A stretch of DNA of 64,000 nt from Sediminibacterium goheungense (GTDB lineage: Bacteria > Bacteroidota > Bacteroidia > Chitinophagales > Chitinophagaceae). Positions 15,556 to 24,545 of this stretch are shown here, one piece after another. Location: positions 1,700,050-1,764,049 of the forward strand of contig NZ_SNWP01000010.1 in NCBI RefSeq assembly GCF_004361915.1, in the 5' to 3' direction. The position numbers were made by a program, and so were the translations under genes. The stretch's first letter is position 1, and the number at the start of each line of letters is the position of its first letter. Below the pieces are notes generated by a model. The model saw only the letters and a program-made list of their open reading frames with translations. It ran no database searches and was not told where the DNA came from.

Positions 15556-18015
15556 TTACTTCTTCAATAGTTTTTCATTAAAGAGTTTTAATATACGTTT
15601 ATATTCATCCGTCCAGCTGCTCGGTTCCACAAAGCCGTGGTCTTCCATAGGATATACAGCGAGCTCCCAATTGTCTTTCCCGAGTTCAATCAGTTTTTGA
15701 GATAGGCGAACAACATCCTGAAAATGAACATTCACGTCTACCATTCCATGACAGATCAACAGATTATTTTTCAGTCCTTTTGCAAAATTAATAGGAGATG
15801 ATTTTGCATAAGCAATACTATCATTAAATGGTTCGTTCAGAATATTGGAAGTATAACCATGATTATAGTGTGCCCAGTCTGTTACGGGTCTTAAAGCTGC
15901 ACCGGCTTTAAATACATCGGGCGTAGTAAACAAGCCCATCAGCGTAATAAAGCCACCATAGCTTCCACCATAGATTCCGATTTTGCCAGCGTCGATGCCA
16001 TATTTTTCAGTGAGCATTTTGGCGGCATCTACATGATCATCCAGATCTTTTCCACCCATATGACGGTAGATACCAGTTCTCCAGTCGCGACCATAACCAC
16101 TACTGGCGCGGTAATCGATATCTATAACGGTATAACCTTGATCGGCCAATAAGTTGTGGAACATGTATTCGCGGAAATAGGAGCTCCACCAGTAATGTAC
16201 GTTTTGTAAATAACCAGCACCATGAACAAAAATTACAGCGGCCTTATTTTTTTTCGCCTTGGCTGGTTCATAAAGTCGTGCATAAATCTGCTGACCATCT
16301 CTTGCCGGAATGGTAATTACCTGAGGGTCTTTCCATGCATAGGCTTTAAACTCTTCAGTCATGGCTTTATTGGTAACCTGTGTTACAGGTTTGCCTGCAG
16401 CATTTTCCTGTACAAATAATTCCCATGGTTTGTTACTGTAAGAATAACGGTAGGCAATCCATTTCTCATCAGGTGACATGCTAACTTCATAACCACCTGT
16501 TTTATCGGTGATTTTCTCTTTACCATTTCCATCGGTACCAATTCGGTACCAGTTTAATTTTCCTGGATGTTCTTCGTTGGTAAGGAGGTAAAATACTTTA
16601 TTATCGTTGCTGAGCGAAACAGACTGCACTTCATATTTTCCGCTGGTGAGTGCTTTTTTGCTATTCGCTTTTACATCATATACATATAAGTGTGAGTAAC
16701 CGGTAGCCTCACTCTGAAAATAAAAACGATTATCATCTATCCAGCCGAATGTTGCACCAAAACCACTTACACCGGGTCCGCCGATCCAGGCTTCATCACG
16801 CTGACGATCGAGTAATTTCAGCTTGCCTGTCTCTGCATCCAGCTGCATGATCCAACGATCTTTATTGTCTTGTGAACGAATGTCAACGATGGCTACAGAT
16901 CCGGATGCATTCCAGTATGGTCCGTTGATCATGACACCACGAACAGGTGCGCGACGATTGCCAAATAATTTTGGATAATCTTTTACATAATCGGGTTGAT
17001 CCATAATACCCGGAATAGCAGCAGAGTCTGTTGCAACGGCAATGAGCTTGTCTTTTGTTTTATCATAAATAAAAAACTCATATTTGCCGAGGGGTGCTCC
17101 CACTTTGGTTCTTGCCGGAATGTCGGTAGTGAAACCTGACTCGGTAACATAATCTGGGACAATGGTGTTTTTTCCAGAAGCGGGTGCTGTATATAAGCGA
17201 TAGGTTACAAATCGACCGTCGGGACTGATCTGCAGGTTCTGTAAGTTTTTATCGCCAATACCAATTGATCTGAGTTCCACAGAGTCGCGGTTTACACGCA
17301 GAAAATCTGCACGGGCATCTCTTTTTTCTTTTCTTTCTCTCAGGACATCAAATAAATCCAGTTGCTGTTGACGTAACCAGGGCTCCTGCGTTTGAACACT
17401 CGCTGGTGTAGACTGCTGCGATCTCTGTGGAATAACGGAGGTGTTGTTAAAACCACCACCACCAAAACCACCGCGACCACCGCCCGTGACTACAGAAGTA
17501 ACTGTCGGTGTTTCTGAACCCCTGCTGATATTGGTTAATTGAAGCGTAATACCGGATTCAATATTCCAGCTGAATAAATTCTGGTTTCTGTTATACACAA
17601 CCCATTCATCATTCAGGATAAAACGGGGAGAAAATTCCGGATCCTGTGTTTGGGTGATACGTGTTGTTTTGTTGGTGGCTACATCTACAAGGAAGAGATC
17701 ACCTTTATGCGTATATACTTTTTTGGTACGCTTATCATTAAATACAGCATTGTTTACTGATTGTACCAATTGAATTTCCTGAAGATTGGCTTTAACGGGT
17801 GCTGATGAACCGATAGTATATGCATATATCGAATCAGAAATTTTCTGATCAGGGTTCCAGCTAAAGAAAATCTTTTTACTGTCGGGACTCCAGAAAACAT
17901 TGGAGGGAGATGTGCCGATCCATTTAGGATCACGCATAATTTTTTCAACCGTAAGTTGAGCAGATGCAGTAATGCCGGCCAGCAGAAAGCCGACGATAAG
18001 CAGTTTATTTTTCAT
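15556..18015 (-). CDS. Secreted S9 (prolyl oligopeptidase / DPP-IV type) serine peptidase
   Basis: An 819-residue exported peptidase with a signal peptide (MKNKLLIVGFLLAGITASAQ). The first 550 residues form a beta-propeller-like region (blocks such as WSPDSKKIFFSWNPD, ISPDGRFVTYRLY, MSPDEKWIAYRYS) of the DPP-IV N-terminal type, and the rest is an alpha/beta hydrolase. The catalytic triad is readable: Ser685 in GGSYGGF, Asp760 in HGMVDVNV and His793 in MEDHGF. A Gly-rich insert (TGGGRGGFGGGGFNN) lies near residue 190. It should cleave short peptides, probably after Pro, in the periplasm or outside the cell. It faces the DUF2480 gene convergently across the terminator. Confidence 0.92.
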   Translation of the reverse strand: MKNKLLIVGFLLAGITASAQLTVEKIMRDPKWIGTSPSNVFWSPDSKKIFFSWNPDQKISDSIYAYTIGSSAPVKANLQEIQLVQSVNNAVFNDKRTKKVYTHKGDLFLVDVATNKTTRITQTQDPEFSPRFILNDEWVVYNRNQNLFSWNIESGITLQLTNISRGSETPTVTSVVTGGGRGGFGGGGFNNTSVIPQRSQQSTPASVQTQEPWLRQQQLDLFDVLRERKEKRDARADFLRVNRDSVELRSIGIGDKNLQNLQISPDGRFVTYRLYTAPASGKNTIVPDYVTESGFTTDIPARTKVGAPLGKYEFFIYDKTKDKLIAVATDSAAIPGIMDQPDYVKDYPKLFGNRRAPVRGVMINGPYWNASGSVAIVDIRSQDNKDRWIMQLDAETGKLKLLDRQRDEAWIGGPGVSGFGATFGWIDDNRFYFQSEATGYSHLYVYDVKANSKKALTSGKYEVQSVSLSNDNKVFYLLTNEEHPGKLNWYRIGTDGNGKEKITDKTGGYEVSMSPDEKWIAYRYSYSNKPWELFVQENAAGKPVTQVTNKAMTEEFKAYAWKDPQVITIPARDGQQIYARLYEPAKAKKNKAAVIFVHGAGYLQNVHYWWSSYFREYMFHNLLADQGYTVIDIDYRASSGYGRDWRTGIYRHMGGKDLDDHVDAAKMLTEKYGIDAGKIGIYGGSYGGFITLMGLFTTPDVFKAGAALRPVTDWAHYNHGYTSNILNEPFNDSIAYAKSSPINFAKGLKNNLLICHGMVDVNVHFQDVVRLSQKLIELGKDNWELAVYPMEDHGFVEPSSWTDEYKRILKLFNEKLLKK

Positions 18016-18083
18016 TCGTCTGGTTTATCCGATAAATCTATAGTAACGGGGGCGAATGAGAAAATGAATTTTATAGAAGGGTG

Positions 18084-18170
18084 AACTTGGATGGGCAGGA
18101 TGGAGAGAGATAACTTTGATGGTAGGTAATGATATCATAGCCATCCCTTCTAATCCTGTACATCCAAGTT
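18084..18170. repeat. AACTTGGATG word-palindrome
   Basis: The arm at 18084-18101 reads AACTTGGATGGGCAGGAT and the arm at 18152-18170 is its inverse with two changes (AATCCTGTACATCCAAGTT). It lies between nadD and the S9 peptidase gene; the right arm reaches the nadD stop codon. Confidence 0.75.
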
Positions 18171-18738
18171 ATCTGTAGTAATTATTTCTTTCTATCTCTT
18201 CTCTTACTTTATCAGGAACAAGATAGCGGACCGATTTTCCTTCGCGAATATTATTACGGATTAACGTAGCTGAAATATCAAGCATGGGCGCATCGAGAAT
18301 TTGCAAATTTGTGTTCCAGGTTTCTGTGATATCGAAGCCGGGTCTTTTGTAAATAATGAATGGATACTCTTTTATCAGTAGATCAGCATTCTTCCATTTT
18401 GGCAGGTTCTGAAAACCATCGCTACCCATGATAATGCTGAAATGATGTTGCGGATATTTTTCGCGTAGATAAGTAAGTGTATCAATGGTATAAGAGGGGC
18501 GTGGCAGTTTGAATTCCACATCTGAGGCGCGGATACGCGTTTCATCGTCGATAGCCAGGTTTACGAGATGAAGCCTGTCGTACTCGTTTAATAGGCCAGC
18601 AGCATTTTTAAAAGGATTCTGGGGAGAAACCACCAGCCATACCTGTTGAATATCGGTTTGGTTCACCACATGTGATGCTATAATAAGGTGTCCGGTGTGA
18701 ACGGGATTAAAAGAACCAAAATAGAGACCAATATTCAT
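18169..18738 (-). CDS. nadD: Nicotinate-nucleotide adenylyltransferase
   Basis: A 189-residue NadD, which transfers AMP from ATP to nicotinate mononucleotide to form deamido-NAD. The N-terminus has the nucleotidyltransferase fold signature GLYFGSFNPVHTGHLIIA, with the GSFNPVHxGH version of the HIGH motif. IMGSDGFQNLPKWKNADLL and the C-terminal ISATLIRNNIREGKSVRYLVPDKV (ISxTxIR motif) complete the set. Length is normal. It lies 29 bp downstream of the FeoA-like gene on the same strand, likely one transcript. nadA is also in the window, 6 kb away. Confidence 0.96.
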   Translation of the reverse strand: MNIGLYFGSFNPVHTGHLIIASHVVNQTDIQQVWLVVSPQNPFKNAAGLLNEYDRLHLVNLAIDDETRIRASDVEFKLPRPSYTIDTLTYLREKYPQHHFSIIMGSDGFQNLPKWKNADLLIKEYPFIIYKRPGFDITETWNTNLQILDAPMLDISATLIRNNIREGKSVRYLVPDKVREEIERNNYYR

Positions 18739-18767
18739 CTAAGTGATTGATTATCAATTATTTAGCA

Positions 18768-18995
18768 TTATTTTACGTCATCTACAAAGATACTCCTTGC
18801 TTCACTTAATCTAAGGCTGAGATGGTATCCTGCAACTGAGATAGAAATCGGGTCGCCCATTGGGGCTACCTGTTCTACCTGTACCAGTTCACCAGGCACA
18901 CAACCCATTTCCATCAACTTGATAAAGATCTCGTCTTTTTCAAAAGAATTGATCACCGCTTTTTGTCCTGCTTCTAAATCTGACAATCGTTTCAT
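18768..18995 (-). CDS. FeoA-domain protein
   Basis: A 75-residue SH3-like FeoA protein when started at the ATG at 18995 (MKRLSDLEAGQKAVINSF); an upstream in-frame ATG at 19028 would add 11 residues not typical of the family. Conserved features: IKLMEMGCVPGELVQVEQVAPMGDPI and the final VAGYHLSLRLSEARSIFV. FeoA proteins support the FeoB ferrous-iron transporter, but no feoB is in the window, so this is a stand-alone copy. A TACCTTTA motif (19017-19024, minus strand) fits a -7 element. It is divergent from ybeY and precedes nadD by 29 bp. Confidence 0.85.
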   Translation of the reverse strand: MKRLSDLEAGQKAVINSFEKDEIFIKLMEMGCVPGELVQVEQVAPMGDPISISVAGYHLSLRLSEARSIFVDDVK

Positions 18996-19075
18996 CGCCT
19001 GCGTATAAATATTATATAAAGGTAGCATGGTAGGATAGGTTTTTGTTACGAATTTTGGAGTATTAGAGATATACG

Positions 19076-19510
19076 ATGATGAACAGTATTACGTTTCGTT
19101 ACGCCGACAGACAATTGAATCTTCCCAATAAAACCGCTACCCGGGTTTTTGTAGGAACCATTTTTAAGAAGGAGAAGAAGAAGCTGGGAGGCATCAATTA
19201 TGTTTTCTGTTCAGATGAATACCTGCTTACCATTAACCGGAGTTTCCTGCAGCACGATTATTATACTGACATCATCACCTTTGGTTTATCAGAGCCCGGT
19301 GAACCGGTGGAAGCTGAAATTTATATCAGTGTAGATAGGGTAAAGGACAATGCCAAACAACTGGGTGTTTCTTTTAAGGATGAAATGTTACGTGTAATAT
19401 TTCACGGGGCATTACATCTCTGCGGGTATAAAGACAAGCGGAAAGCTGATATTACCCAGATGCGAACAAAGGAGGACTTTTATCTGCGCAAGTTTTCCTC
19501 TCAGTTCTAA
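19076..19510 (+). CDS. ybeY: Endoribonuclease YbeY, 16S rRNA maturation
   Basis: A 144-residue YbeY, a zinc-dependent RNase used in 16S rRNA 3' maturation and ribosome quality control. Key blocks: LLTINRSFLQHDYYTDIITFGLS, corresponding to the LN-x-x-Y-R-x-x-D-x-P-T-D-V-L-S-F region, and the metal site HGALHLCGYKDK. The third metal ligand, usually His, is Asp in this motif, as appears common in Bacteroidota. Start could be either ATG at 19076 or 19079. The gene is divergent from the FeoA-like gene and is followed by a 408-bp gene-free stretch. Confidence 0.92.
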   Translation: MMNSITFRYADRQLNLPNKTATRVFVGTIFKKEKKKLGGINYVFCSDEYLLTINRSFLQHDYYTDIITFGLSEPGEPVEAEIYISVDRVKDNAKQLGVSFKDEMLRVIFHGALHLCGYKDKRKADITQMRTKEDFYLRKFSSQF

Positions 19511-19824
19511 TTCTTGGCACCCTTTAATTCCAAGAGACTATACCGACTCCTTCATTTCTTGGGCCGGTGCATATAGAGAGAGCCTATGGAACCTGGATTA
19601 TCATGATTATAAGGATCTGGTTTGATTAATCTTACCTACTATGAGAACATGTGTTCTAGGTGCTCACCTTAATACCGCTAAATAATTAGGTGTTGAATCA
19701 ATGATACAGTGGCCGGGATCAATAAAGAAAGGAATGGAAACCGATACTATCGGTTAACCGTCGAAACAAATTCGAGTTGATCACGCTAGCGGCAATAATA
19801 ATCAGCCAATTACAACTCGACATA
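19511..19824. other. Gene-free stretch between ybeY and the HNH gene
   Basis: I see no gene here. It holds a 14-bp perfect palindrome AGAACATGTGTTCT (19644-19657) and a 17-bp palindrome AACCGATA-C-TATCGGTT (19739-19755). No terminator with a T-run was found after ybeY. Confidence 0.6.
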
Positions 19825-19914
19825 TGTTCCACAAAACACAGTTTCATCCCGAAACATCACACTAAGAATTGTTCCACGAATCCCAGTTTCATCCTGAAAC
19901 ATTGCTTAGTTTTG
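19825..19914. repeat. Two tandem 45-nt direct repeats before the HNH gene
   Basis: Units 19825-19869 and 19870-19914 both begin TGTTCCAC and share CAGTTTCATCC[C/T]GAAACAT at the same offset; about 30 of the first 34 positions agree and the ends diverge. Each unit contains the hairpin GTTTCA-tccc/t-GAAAC. They end 4 bp before the ATG of the HNH gene. Confidence 0.85.
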
Positions 19915-19918
19915 GGTT

Positions 19919-20533
19919 ATGGCAAGAAAAAGATGGACCCCACAAACCGAAATCACCGATTCTCTTATACGGTTAAGGGAAAAAAGAAAGTGGCAGTTAG
20001 CTTATCGCCGGTATGTGGTAGAGCAAAAACCAAGCGAAACCTATGCTTCTTACTTTGGTTTAGACATCCAAACACTAAGGGACTGGTTTACGCTTCAGTT
20101 TTGTGAACCAATGAGTTGGGATAATTATGGCAAAGCCTGGCAGATTGAACATATTATACCTGCTACCTACTTCAATTTTGAAGATGAAAAGGATCTAAAG
20201 CTTTGTTGGAGCTTTATTAATATGCGGGTTCAGCCGGTAGAGGAAGAAAGTCAGCATAGTTCCTCCTTCAACCTTCTCTCAGCCAAGACCTATTTTACCC
20301 AGCTGCAAATAAAGACAAAGGAGAAAAAGTGCACTGAAATGTTAGCTAAACTCATTGAGATTGAGGCTGGACATGTTGATATACCTGATGCCGTCTATTC
20401 ATTTTTGGTTAACCAACAGGAAAGGATAGAACAGATTCATGCATTAACGGCAGAAGAATTGGACCGGTTAAACAGAGGGGCCGAGTTAAAAGAGATTCTG
20501 CTTGAACGTGAAATCCTTAAAAAGTTCAGCTAA
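19919..20533 (+). CDS. HNH-type nuclease-like protein
   Basis: A 204-residue cytoplasmic protein. The centre carries WDNYGKAWQIEHIIPATYF...CWSFINMRVQP, which resembles the phage-type HNH endonuclease pattern (WxxDHIIPxxxF...C/F-x-x-x-N-L-Q/R-P). Here the first catalytic pair reads E-H and the Asn that follows is present, so activity is plausible but not certain. The N-terminal 80 residues are basic and have a helix-rich look (LREKRKWQLAYRRYVVEQKPSETYASYF), perhaps DNA binding. The C-terminus is a predicted coiled region rich in Glu/Leu. It stands between ybeY and mnmG as an apparent insertion, preceded by two direct repeats. Homing or phage-derived origin is inference. Confidence 0.65.
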   Translation: MARKRWTPQTEITDSLIRLREKRKWQLAYRRYVVEQKPSETYASYFGLDIQTLRDWFTLQFCEPMSWDNYGKAWQIEHIIPATYFNFEDEKDLKLCWSFINMRVQPVEEESQHSSSFNLLSAKTYFTQLQIKTKEKKCTEMLAKLIEIEAGHVDIPDAVYSFLVNQQERIEQIHALTAEELDRLNRGAELKEILLEREILKKFS

Positions 20534-20549
20534 TGCCTATGGCCTGAAC

Positions 20550-20557
20550 TATCTTTG
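20550..20557 (+). promoter_or_regulatory. Promoter -7 motif of mnmG
   Basis: TATCTTTG matches the Bacteroidota TAnnTTTG element exactly. It ends 6 nt before the chosen ATG (20564), so the transcript would be nearly leaderless. No clear -33 TTG was found. Confidence 0.4.
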
Positions 20558-20563
20558 CAAACT

Positions 20564-22432
20564 ATGTTTCCGCAATACGATGTAATAGTAGTGGGTGCCG
20601 GCCATGCCGGTTGTGAGGCCGCTGCCGCCGCCGCCAATCTGGGCAGTAAGGTTTTATTGGTAACCATGAATATGCAGACCATCGCCCAGATGAGCTGTAA
20701 CCCCGCCATGGGTGGCATCGCCAAGGGACAGATTGTTCGGGAGATTGATGCGCTGGGTGGATACAGTGGTATAGTGTCTGATCTGAGCACCATTCAGTTC
20801 CGAATGCTGAACAGGAGTAAGGGTCCGGCCATGTGGAGCCCGCGCACCCAGAACGATCGTATGCTTTTTGCTGCCAAGTGGAGAGAAATGCTGGAAAACA
20901 CACCCAATGTAGACTTCTATCAGGATATGGTTCGGTCCATCATTATTAAAGACGGCAGGGCCTGTGGGGTGGTTACGGGTCTGGGGCATGAAATAGCATC
21001 CAAAACCGTAGTGGTAACCAGCGGAACCTTTCTTAATGGTATTATTCATATCGGCGAGAAACAGTTTGGTGGTGGGCGAGTGGCAGAAAAAGCTGCCACA
21101 GGCATTACTGAACAACTGGTGGAGCTGGGTTTTGAAAGCGATCGTTTGAAAACAGGTACACCGCCACGAGTTGACGGCCGTAGCCTGGATTACAGCAAAA
21201 TGGAAGAGCAGAAAGGAGATGATGAAATTGTGGGCTTCTCCTATACCGATACCCCCCGTATAAAAGCCGCCGACCAGCGCAGCTGTTATATTACCTATAC
21301 CAACGAGAAAGTACACGATATTTTAAAAACAGGCTTCGACAGAAGTCCGATGTTTCAGGGAAGAATAGAAGGAACGGGCCCCAGGTACTGCCCCAGTATT
21401 GAAGATAAAATCAACCGCTTTGCAGACCGTGAGCGCCATCAGCTCTTTGTAGAACCCGAAGGCTGGAATACCGTGGAAATCTATGTAAACGGTTTCTCGA
21501 CCTCCTTACCAGAAGAAGTTCAATACGAAGCAATTCGTACTGTTCCGGGGTTTGAGAACTGCAGAATATTCAGACCTGGATACGCGATTGAGTACGATTA
21601 TTTTCCACCCACACAATTACAGTATTCTCTCGAAACCAAACCGGTTGCCAATTTATTTTTTGCCGGACAAATCAATGGTACCACGGGTTATGAAGAAGCG
21701 GCCTGTCAGGGCTTGATGGCGGGCATCAATGCGCACCAGAAATCGAGAGAGCTGGCCCCTGTTATTTTACAGCGTAGTGAAGCCTATATCGGTGTATTGA
21801 TTGATGACCTCATCAGCAAAGGTACCGATGAACCCTATCGCATGTTTACCAGTCGCGCAGAATTCAGAACCCTCCTGCGCCAGGACAATGCCGATCTGCG
21901 TCTCACAGAAATGAGTTACCGGCTCGGACTGGCTTCGCAGGACAGAATGGATAAAGTGATCAGCAAGCGAAACAATGTTGCGGCGGTGAAGAAAATATTA
22001 CAGGAGCTGAATGTGGAGCCGGATCAGATCAATCCTTATTTTGAAAAAATAGGATCTGCGCTGATTACCGAAAAACAAAAAGCCTCCAAAATTATCCTGC
22101 GTCCGAATGTGGACCTGCCGTCAATGGCTGAATATATTCCTGCATTAAAAGATGCCATAGCAGCGTTTGACCGCGACAGCCTGGGGCAATCTGAAATACA
22201 GATCAAGTACGAAAGATATATTGAGAAAGAACAGGAGATAGCAACCAGAATGAGCCAGATGGAGAATACGCAGATTCCGGATAGCTTTGATTACGATCGC
22301 GTTGCAGCGCTATCAAACGAGGCCCTGCAAAAATTCAAACGCATTCGTCCGAGAACATTAGGACAGGCAAGCCGTATCAGCGGCGTAAATCCGAGCGATG
22401 TGCAGATATTGATGGTGTATATGGGGAGATAG
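20564..22432 (+). CDS. mnmG: tRNA U34 carboxymethylaminomethyl synthase subunit MnmG (GidA)
   Basis: A 622-residue FAD enzyme that with MnmE modifies the wobble uridine of several tRNAs. The ATG at 20564 (MFPQYDVIVVGAGHAGCEA) is preferred over a TTG three codons upstream. Visible motifs: the dinucleotide-binding GAGHAGCEAAAAAANLG, SCNPAMGGIAKGQIVREIDALGG, LKTGTPPRVDG, GTGPRYCPSIEDKI, LFFAGQINGTTGYEEAACQG with the catalytic-region Cys, and the C-terminal NPSDVQILMVYMGR, used in contacts with MnmE. Length is normal. mnmE is not in the window. Confidence 0.98.
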   Translation: MFPQYDVIVVGAGHAGCEAAAAAANLGSKVLLVTMNMQTIAQMSCNPAMGGIAKGQIVREIDALGGYSGIVSDLSTIQFRMLNRSKGPAMWSPRTQNDRMLFAAKWREMLENTPNVDFYQDMVRSIIIKDGRACGVVTGLGHEIASKTVVVTSGTFLNGIIHIGEKQFGGGRVAEKAATGITEQLVELGFESDRLKTGTPPRVDGRSLDYSKMEEQKGDDEIVGFSYTDTPRIKAADQRSCYITYTNEKVHDILKTGFDRSPMFQGRIEGTGPRYCPSIEDKINRFADRERHQLFVEPEGWNTVEIYVNGFSTSLPEEVQYEAIRTVPGFENCRIFRPGYAIEYDYFPPTQLQYSLETKPVANLFFAGQINGTTGYEEAACQGLMAGINAHQKSRELAPVILQRSEAYIGVLIDDLISKGTDEPYRMFTSRAEFRTLLRQDNADLRLTEMSYRLGLASQDRMDKVISKRNNVAAVKKILQELNVEPDQINPYFEKIGSALITEKQKASKIILRPNVDLPSMAEYIPALKDAIAAFDRDSLGQSEIQIKYERYIEKEQEIATRMSQMENTQIPDSFDYDRVAALSNEALQKFKRIRPRTLGQASRISGVNPSDVQILMVYMGR

Positions 22433-22539
22433 TTTCACGGCTTCTCTTAGCGCCCTCTAGATTGATTTTACTCATTGAACAAATCGTAGAGTAAGCGCCC
22501 CCTTTTTCAGGATTGCACAAAAAATGAGTAACTTTTCGA

Positions 22540-23244
22540 ATGAAGCTGCAATTTCTTCTACTAGCTACTATATTGACCGCAGGCTCCTATGCACAAAAAA
22601 AAGACACTATTTTTTTGCGCAGACATTTTACAAGAACACCGGAAACGGAATATTTTGCTATTTATATTGACACAGGCCAACACATAAAAAAACAACTCAC
22701 AAAATTTACGTTTAGTGAATTTGATAGCGCTACTTATTTTGATGAGCTCGCTGAACTTCAACCAGTACAAAAACAGAATATACCCTCAGGCTTTCCAAAA
22801 AAATGGATCGCCTTATACCGGCTAAAGGGAAAATATTATTTGTACAGCCCATCTGACTATGGCAACCATTACCGCTTTGAAATTACCGATAGCACAACGA
22901 TTGATTATACCATGGAAGGACCCGAGCCCAGCAGACTCGAAAAGATCTATACTGCTTCATCCAACCGGCTTACCATTCAGCGCGAAAATAAATGGTGGCC
23001 CAAACAGGTTCAAATTGAGTTGATAGATACAGCCAGGGGAATAGCCGTATTCACATATGGTTTTCCGAATGCAAATAAAAAACCCGAACGCCGCTTACTC
23101 GTAGACGCAAACAAAGTACATTTTTTTCCGGCCGTGGTGAATCATGGAACCAGTAAAACATTCGAATACGATTTCGACAAAATTAATTTTGAGGCTTTGC
23201 TGAAAAGAAAAAAGCAAGCACACGTAAATCAACCCCGCCGATAA
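22540..23244 (+). CDS. Secreted protein of unknown function
   Basis: A 234-residue protein with a signal peptide (MKLQFLLLATILTAGSYAQ), so probably periplasmic or cell-surface. No family was recognised. It is rich in aromatic and charged residues (KKWIALYRLKGKYYLYSPSDYGNHYRF), with alternating hydrophobic strands that suggest a beta-rich fold, and a basic C-terminal tail (KRKKQAHVNQPRR). It follows mnmG by 108 bp and precedes the S33-type hydrolase, all on the plus strand; nothing in the context gives a role. Confidence 0.75.
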   Translation: MKLQFLLLATILTAGSYAQKKDTIFLRRHFTRTPETEYFAIYIDTGQHIKKQLTKFTFSEFDSATYFDELAELQPVQKQNIPSGFPKKWIALYRLKGKYYLYSPSDYGNHYRFEITDSTTIDYTMEGPEPSRLEKIYTASSNRLTIQRENKWWPKQVQIELIDTARGIAVFTYGFPNANKKPERRLLVDANKVHFFPAVVNHGTSKTFEYDFDKINFEALLKRKKQAHVNQPRR

Positions 23245-23263
23245 ATCGGATGAGCCACAGATT

Positions 23264-23290
23264 CACAGATTGGTTTTACGCTAATCTGTG
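23264..23290. repeat. CACAGATT short word-palindrome
   Basis: CACAGATT at 23264-23271 and AATCTGTG at 23283-23290 form a perfect 8-bp stem; the word CACAGATT is also present just upstream at 23256 in the same orientation. Confidence 0.6.
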
Positions 23291-23361
23291 TCTTAATTAT
23301 AGCAACAATTATAACTCCCCAAACAATCACTATCTTTATTAGTATACAACCAGATAATGCT

Positions 23362-24375
23362 ATGAGATCTATTAAGAATATCTTATTCCTCATTCTTCTT
23401 ATTCAGGTTTTTTCCTGTAATCAAAAACAAACAACCGTAGCAGACTATTTCGCACACAAAGATTCTGGTGTTCAGGTAGCGGGCATTAAAATGGTTCCGA
23501 TACAAACACCGGTGGGTACTTTTAAAGTCTGGACCAAAACCATCGGCAATAATCCCCGCATCAAAGTACTGCTACTGCATGGTGGTCCGGCCATGACGCA
23601 TGAGTATATGGAAGCTTTTGAAAGCTTCTTCCCCAAAGAAGGTTTTGAAATGATTGAGTATGACCAACTGGGTTCTTATTACAGCGATCAGCCCACCGAT
23701 AGTTCTCTGTGGACCACGGAACGTTTTGTGGAAGAAGTAGAACAGGTACGCGTAGCACTGGGACTTAATAAAGACAATTTTTATATTCTTGGCAATTCCT
23801 GGGGTGGTATCCTCGGAATGGAATATGCATTGAAATACCAGCAACACCTGAAAGGACTGATCATTTGTAATATGATGGCCAGTATTCCGGATTATGAAAA
23901 ATACAATGCTGTTTTGCGCTCGCAGATGCGGGCGAGCCTGGTAGACAGTTTACAGGCATATGAAGCCAAGGGCCAGTTCAAGGACCCTACTTATCAGTCG
24001 CTGGTTTTTCAGGAATATTACACCCAACACCTCTGCAGGCTCCCCGAATTACCCGATCCGGTGGCGCGGGCCTTCAAACATGTTAACGAAAGTATATATG
24101 TTATGATGCAGGGGCCCAGTGAATTCAAAGTGGGCGGCCGCCTGCTTACCTGGGATCGAAAGGCCGATCTACCCAAAATTACCGTCCCCACCCTTACCGT
24201 GGGTGCCAGATACGATACCATGGACCCCGCTCACATGGAATGGATGAGCAAACAGGTGAAGAACGGAAAATACCTTTACTGCCCCAATGGCAGCCACCTG
24301 GCCATGTGGGACGACCAGAAAGTATTTATGGAAGGGGTTATAAAGTTTATCAAGGAAACGGATGCCGGAGAATAA
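23362..24375 (+). CDS. Proline iminopeptidase-like (S33) alpha/beta hydrolase, probable lipoprotein
   Basis: A 337-residue alpha/beta hydrolase. The N-terminus is a lipoprotein-type signal ending in FSC (LIQVFSCNQ), so it is likely tethered to a membrane at the periplasmic side. The fold blocks match proline iminopeptidase: LLLHGGPAMTHEYM (oxyanion HGGP), YDQLGSYYSDQP, and the nucleophile elbow GNSWGG. The acid is probably in GARYDTMDP and the catalytic His in NGSHLAMWDD. It would remove N-terminal residues, often Pro, from peptides, complementing the secreted S9 peptidase upstream. A 40-bp perfect palindrome follows the stop codon. Confidence 0.88.
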   Translation: MRSIKNILFLILLIQVFSCNQKQTTVADYFAHKDSGVQVAGIKMVPIQTPVGTFKVWTKTIGNNPRIKVLLLHGGPAMTHEYMEAFESFFPKEGFEMIEYDQLGSYYSDQPTDSSLWTTERFVEEVEQVRVALGLNKDNFYILGNSWGGILGMEYALKYQQHLKGLIICNMMASIPDYEKYNAVLRSQMRASLVDSLQAYEAKGQFKDPTYQSLVFQEYYTQHLCRLPELPDPVARAFKHVNESIYVMMQGPSEFKVGGRLLTWDRKADLPKITVPTLTVGARYDTMDPAHMEWMSKQVKNGKYLYCPNGSHLAMWDDQKVFMEGVIKFIKETDAGE

Positions 24376-24383
24376 CAGAGGCT

Positions 24384-24423
24384 CTTTTCTTAGCGCCGGA
24401 CTTAAGTCCGGCGCTAAGAAAAG
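24384..24423. repeat. 40-bp perfect palindrome (AGCGCCGGAC core), copy 2
   Basis: Positions 24384-24403 are the exact reverse complement of 24404-24423, with no loop. The core AGCGCCGGACTT is shared with the 24-bp palindrome at 14891-14914. It begins 9 bp after the stop of the S33 hydrolase gene and may act as a terminator, but no T-run follows. Confidence 0.88.
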
Positions 24424-24545
24424 CTGGCGAACAGCTTCTCACCGATTCATTTTATCCGTTCATCCTTAAAACAATAAAACCTTTTTTGCCAGCCCGCTTA
24501 TTTATGTAGCTTTAAAGTCTTCCTAAAACCAATCTAAACACTACC

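Noticed and set aside
19825..19914. CRISPR array
   Set aside because: Only two imperfect tandem units without spacers and no cas genes.
20654..21316. 220-codon minus-strand frame inside mnmG
   Set aside because: Shadow of mnmG, with no family similarity.
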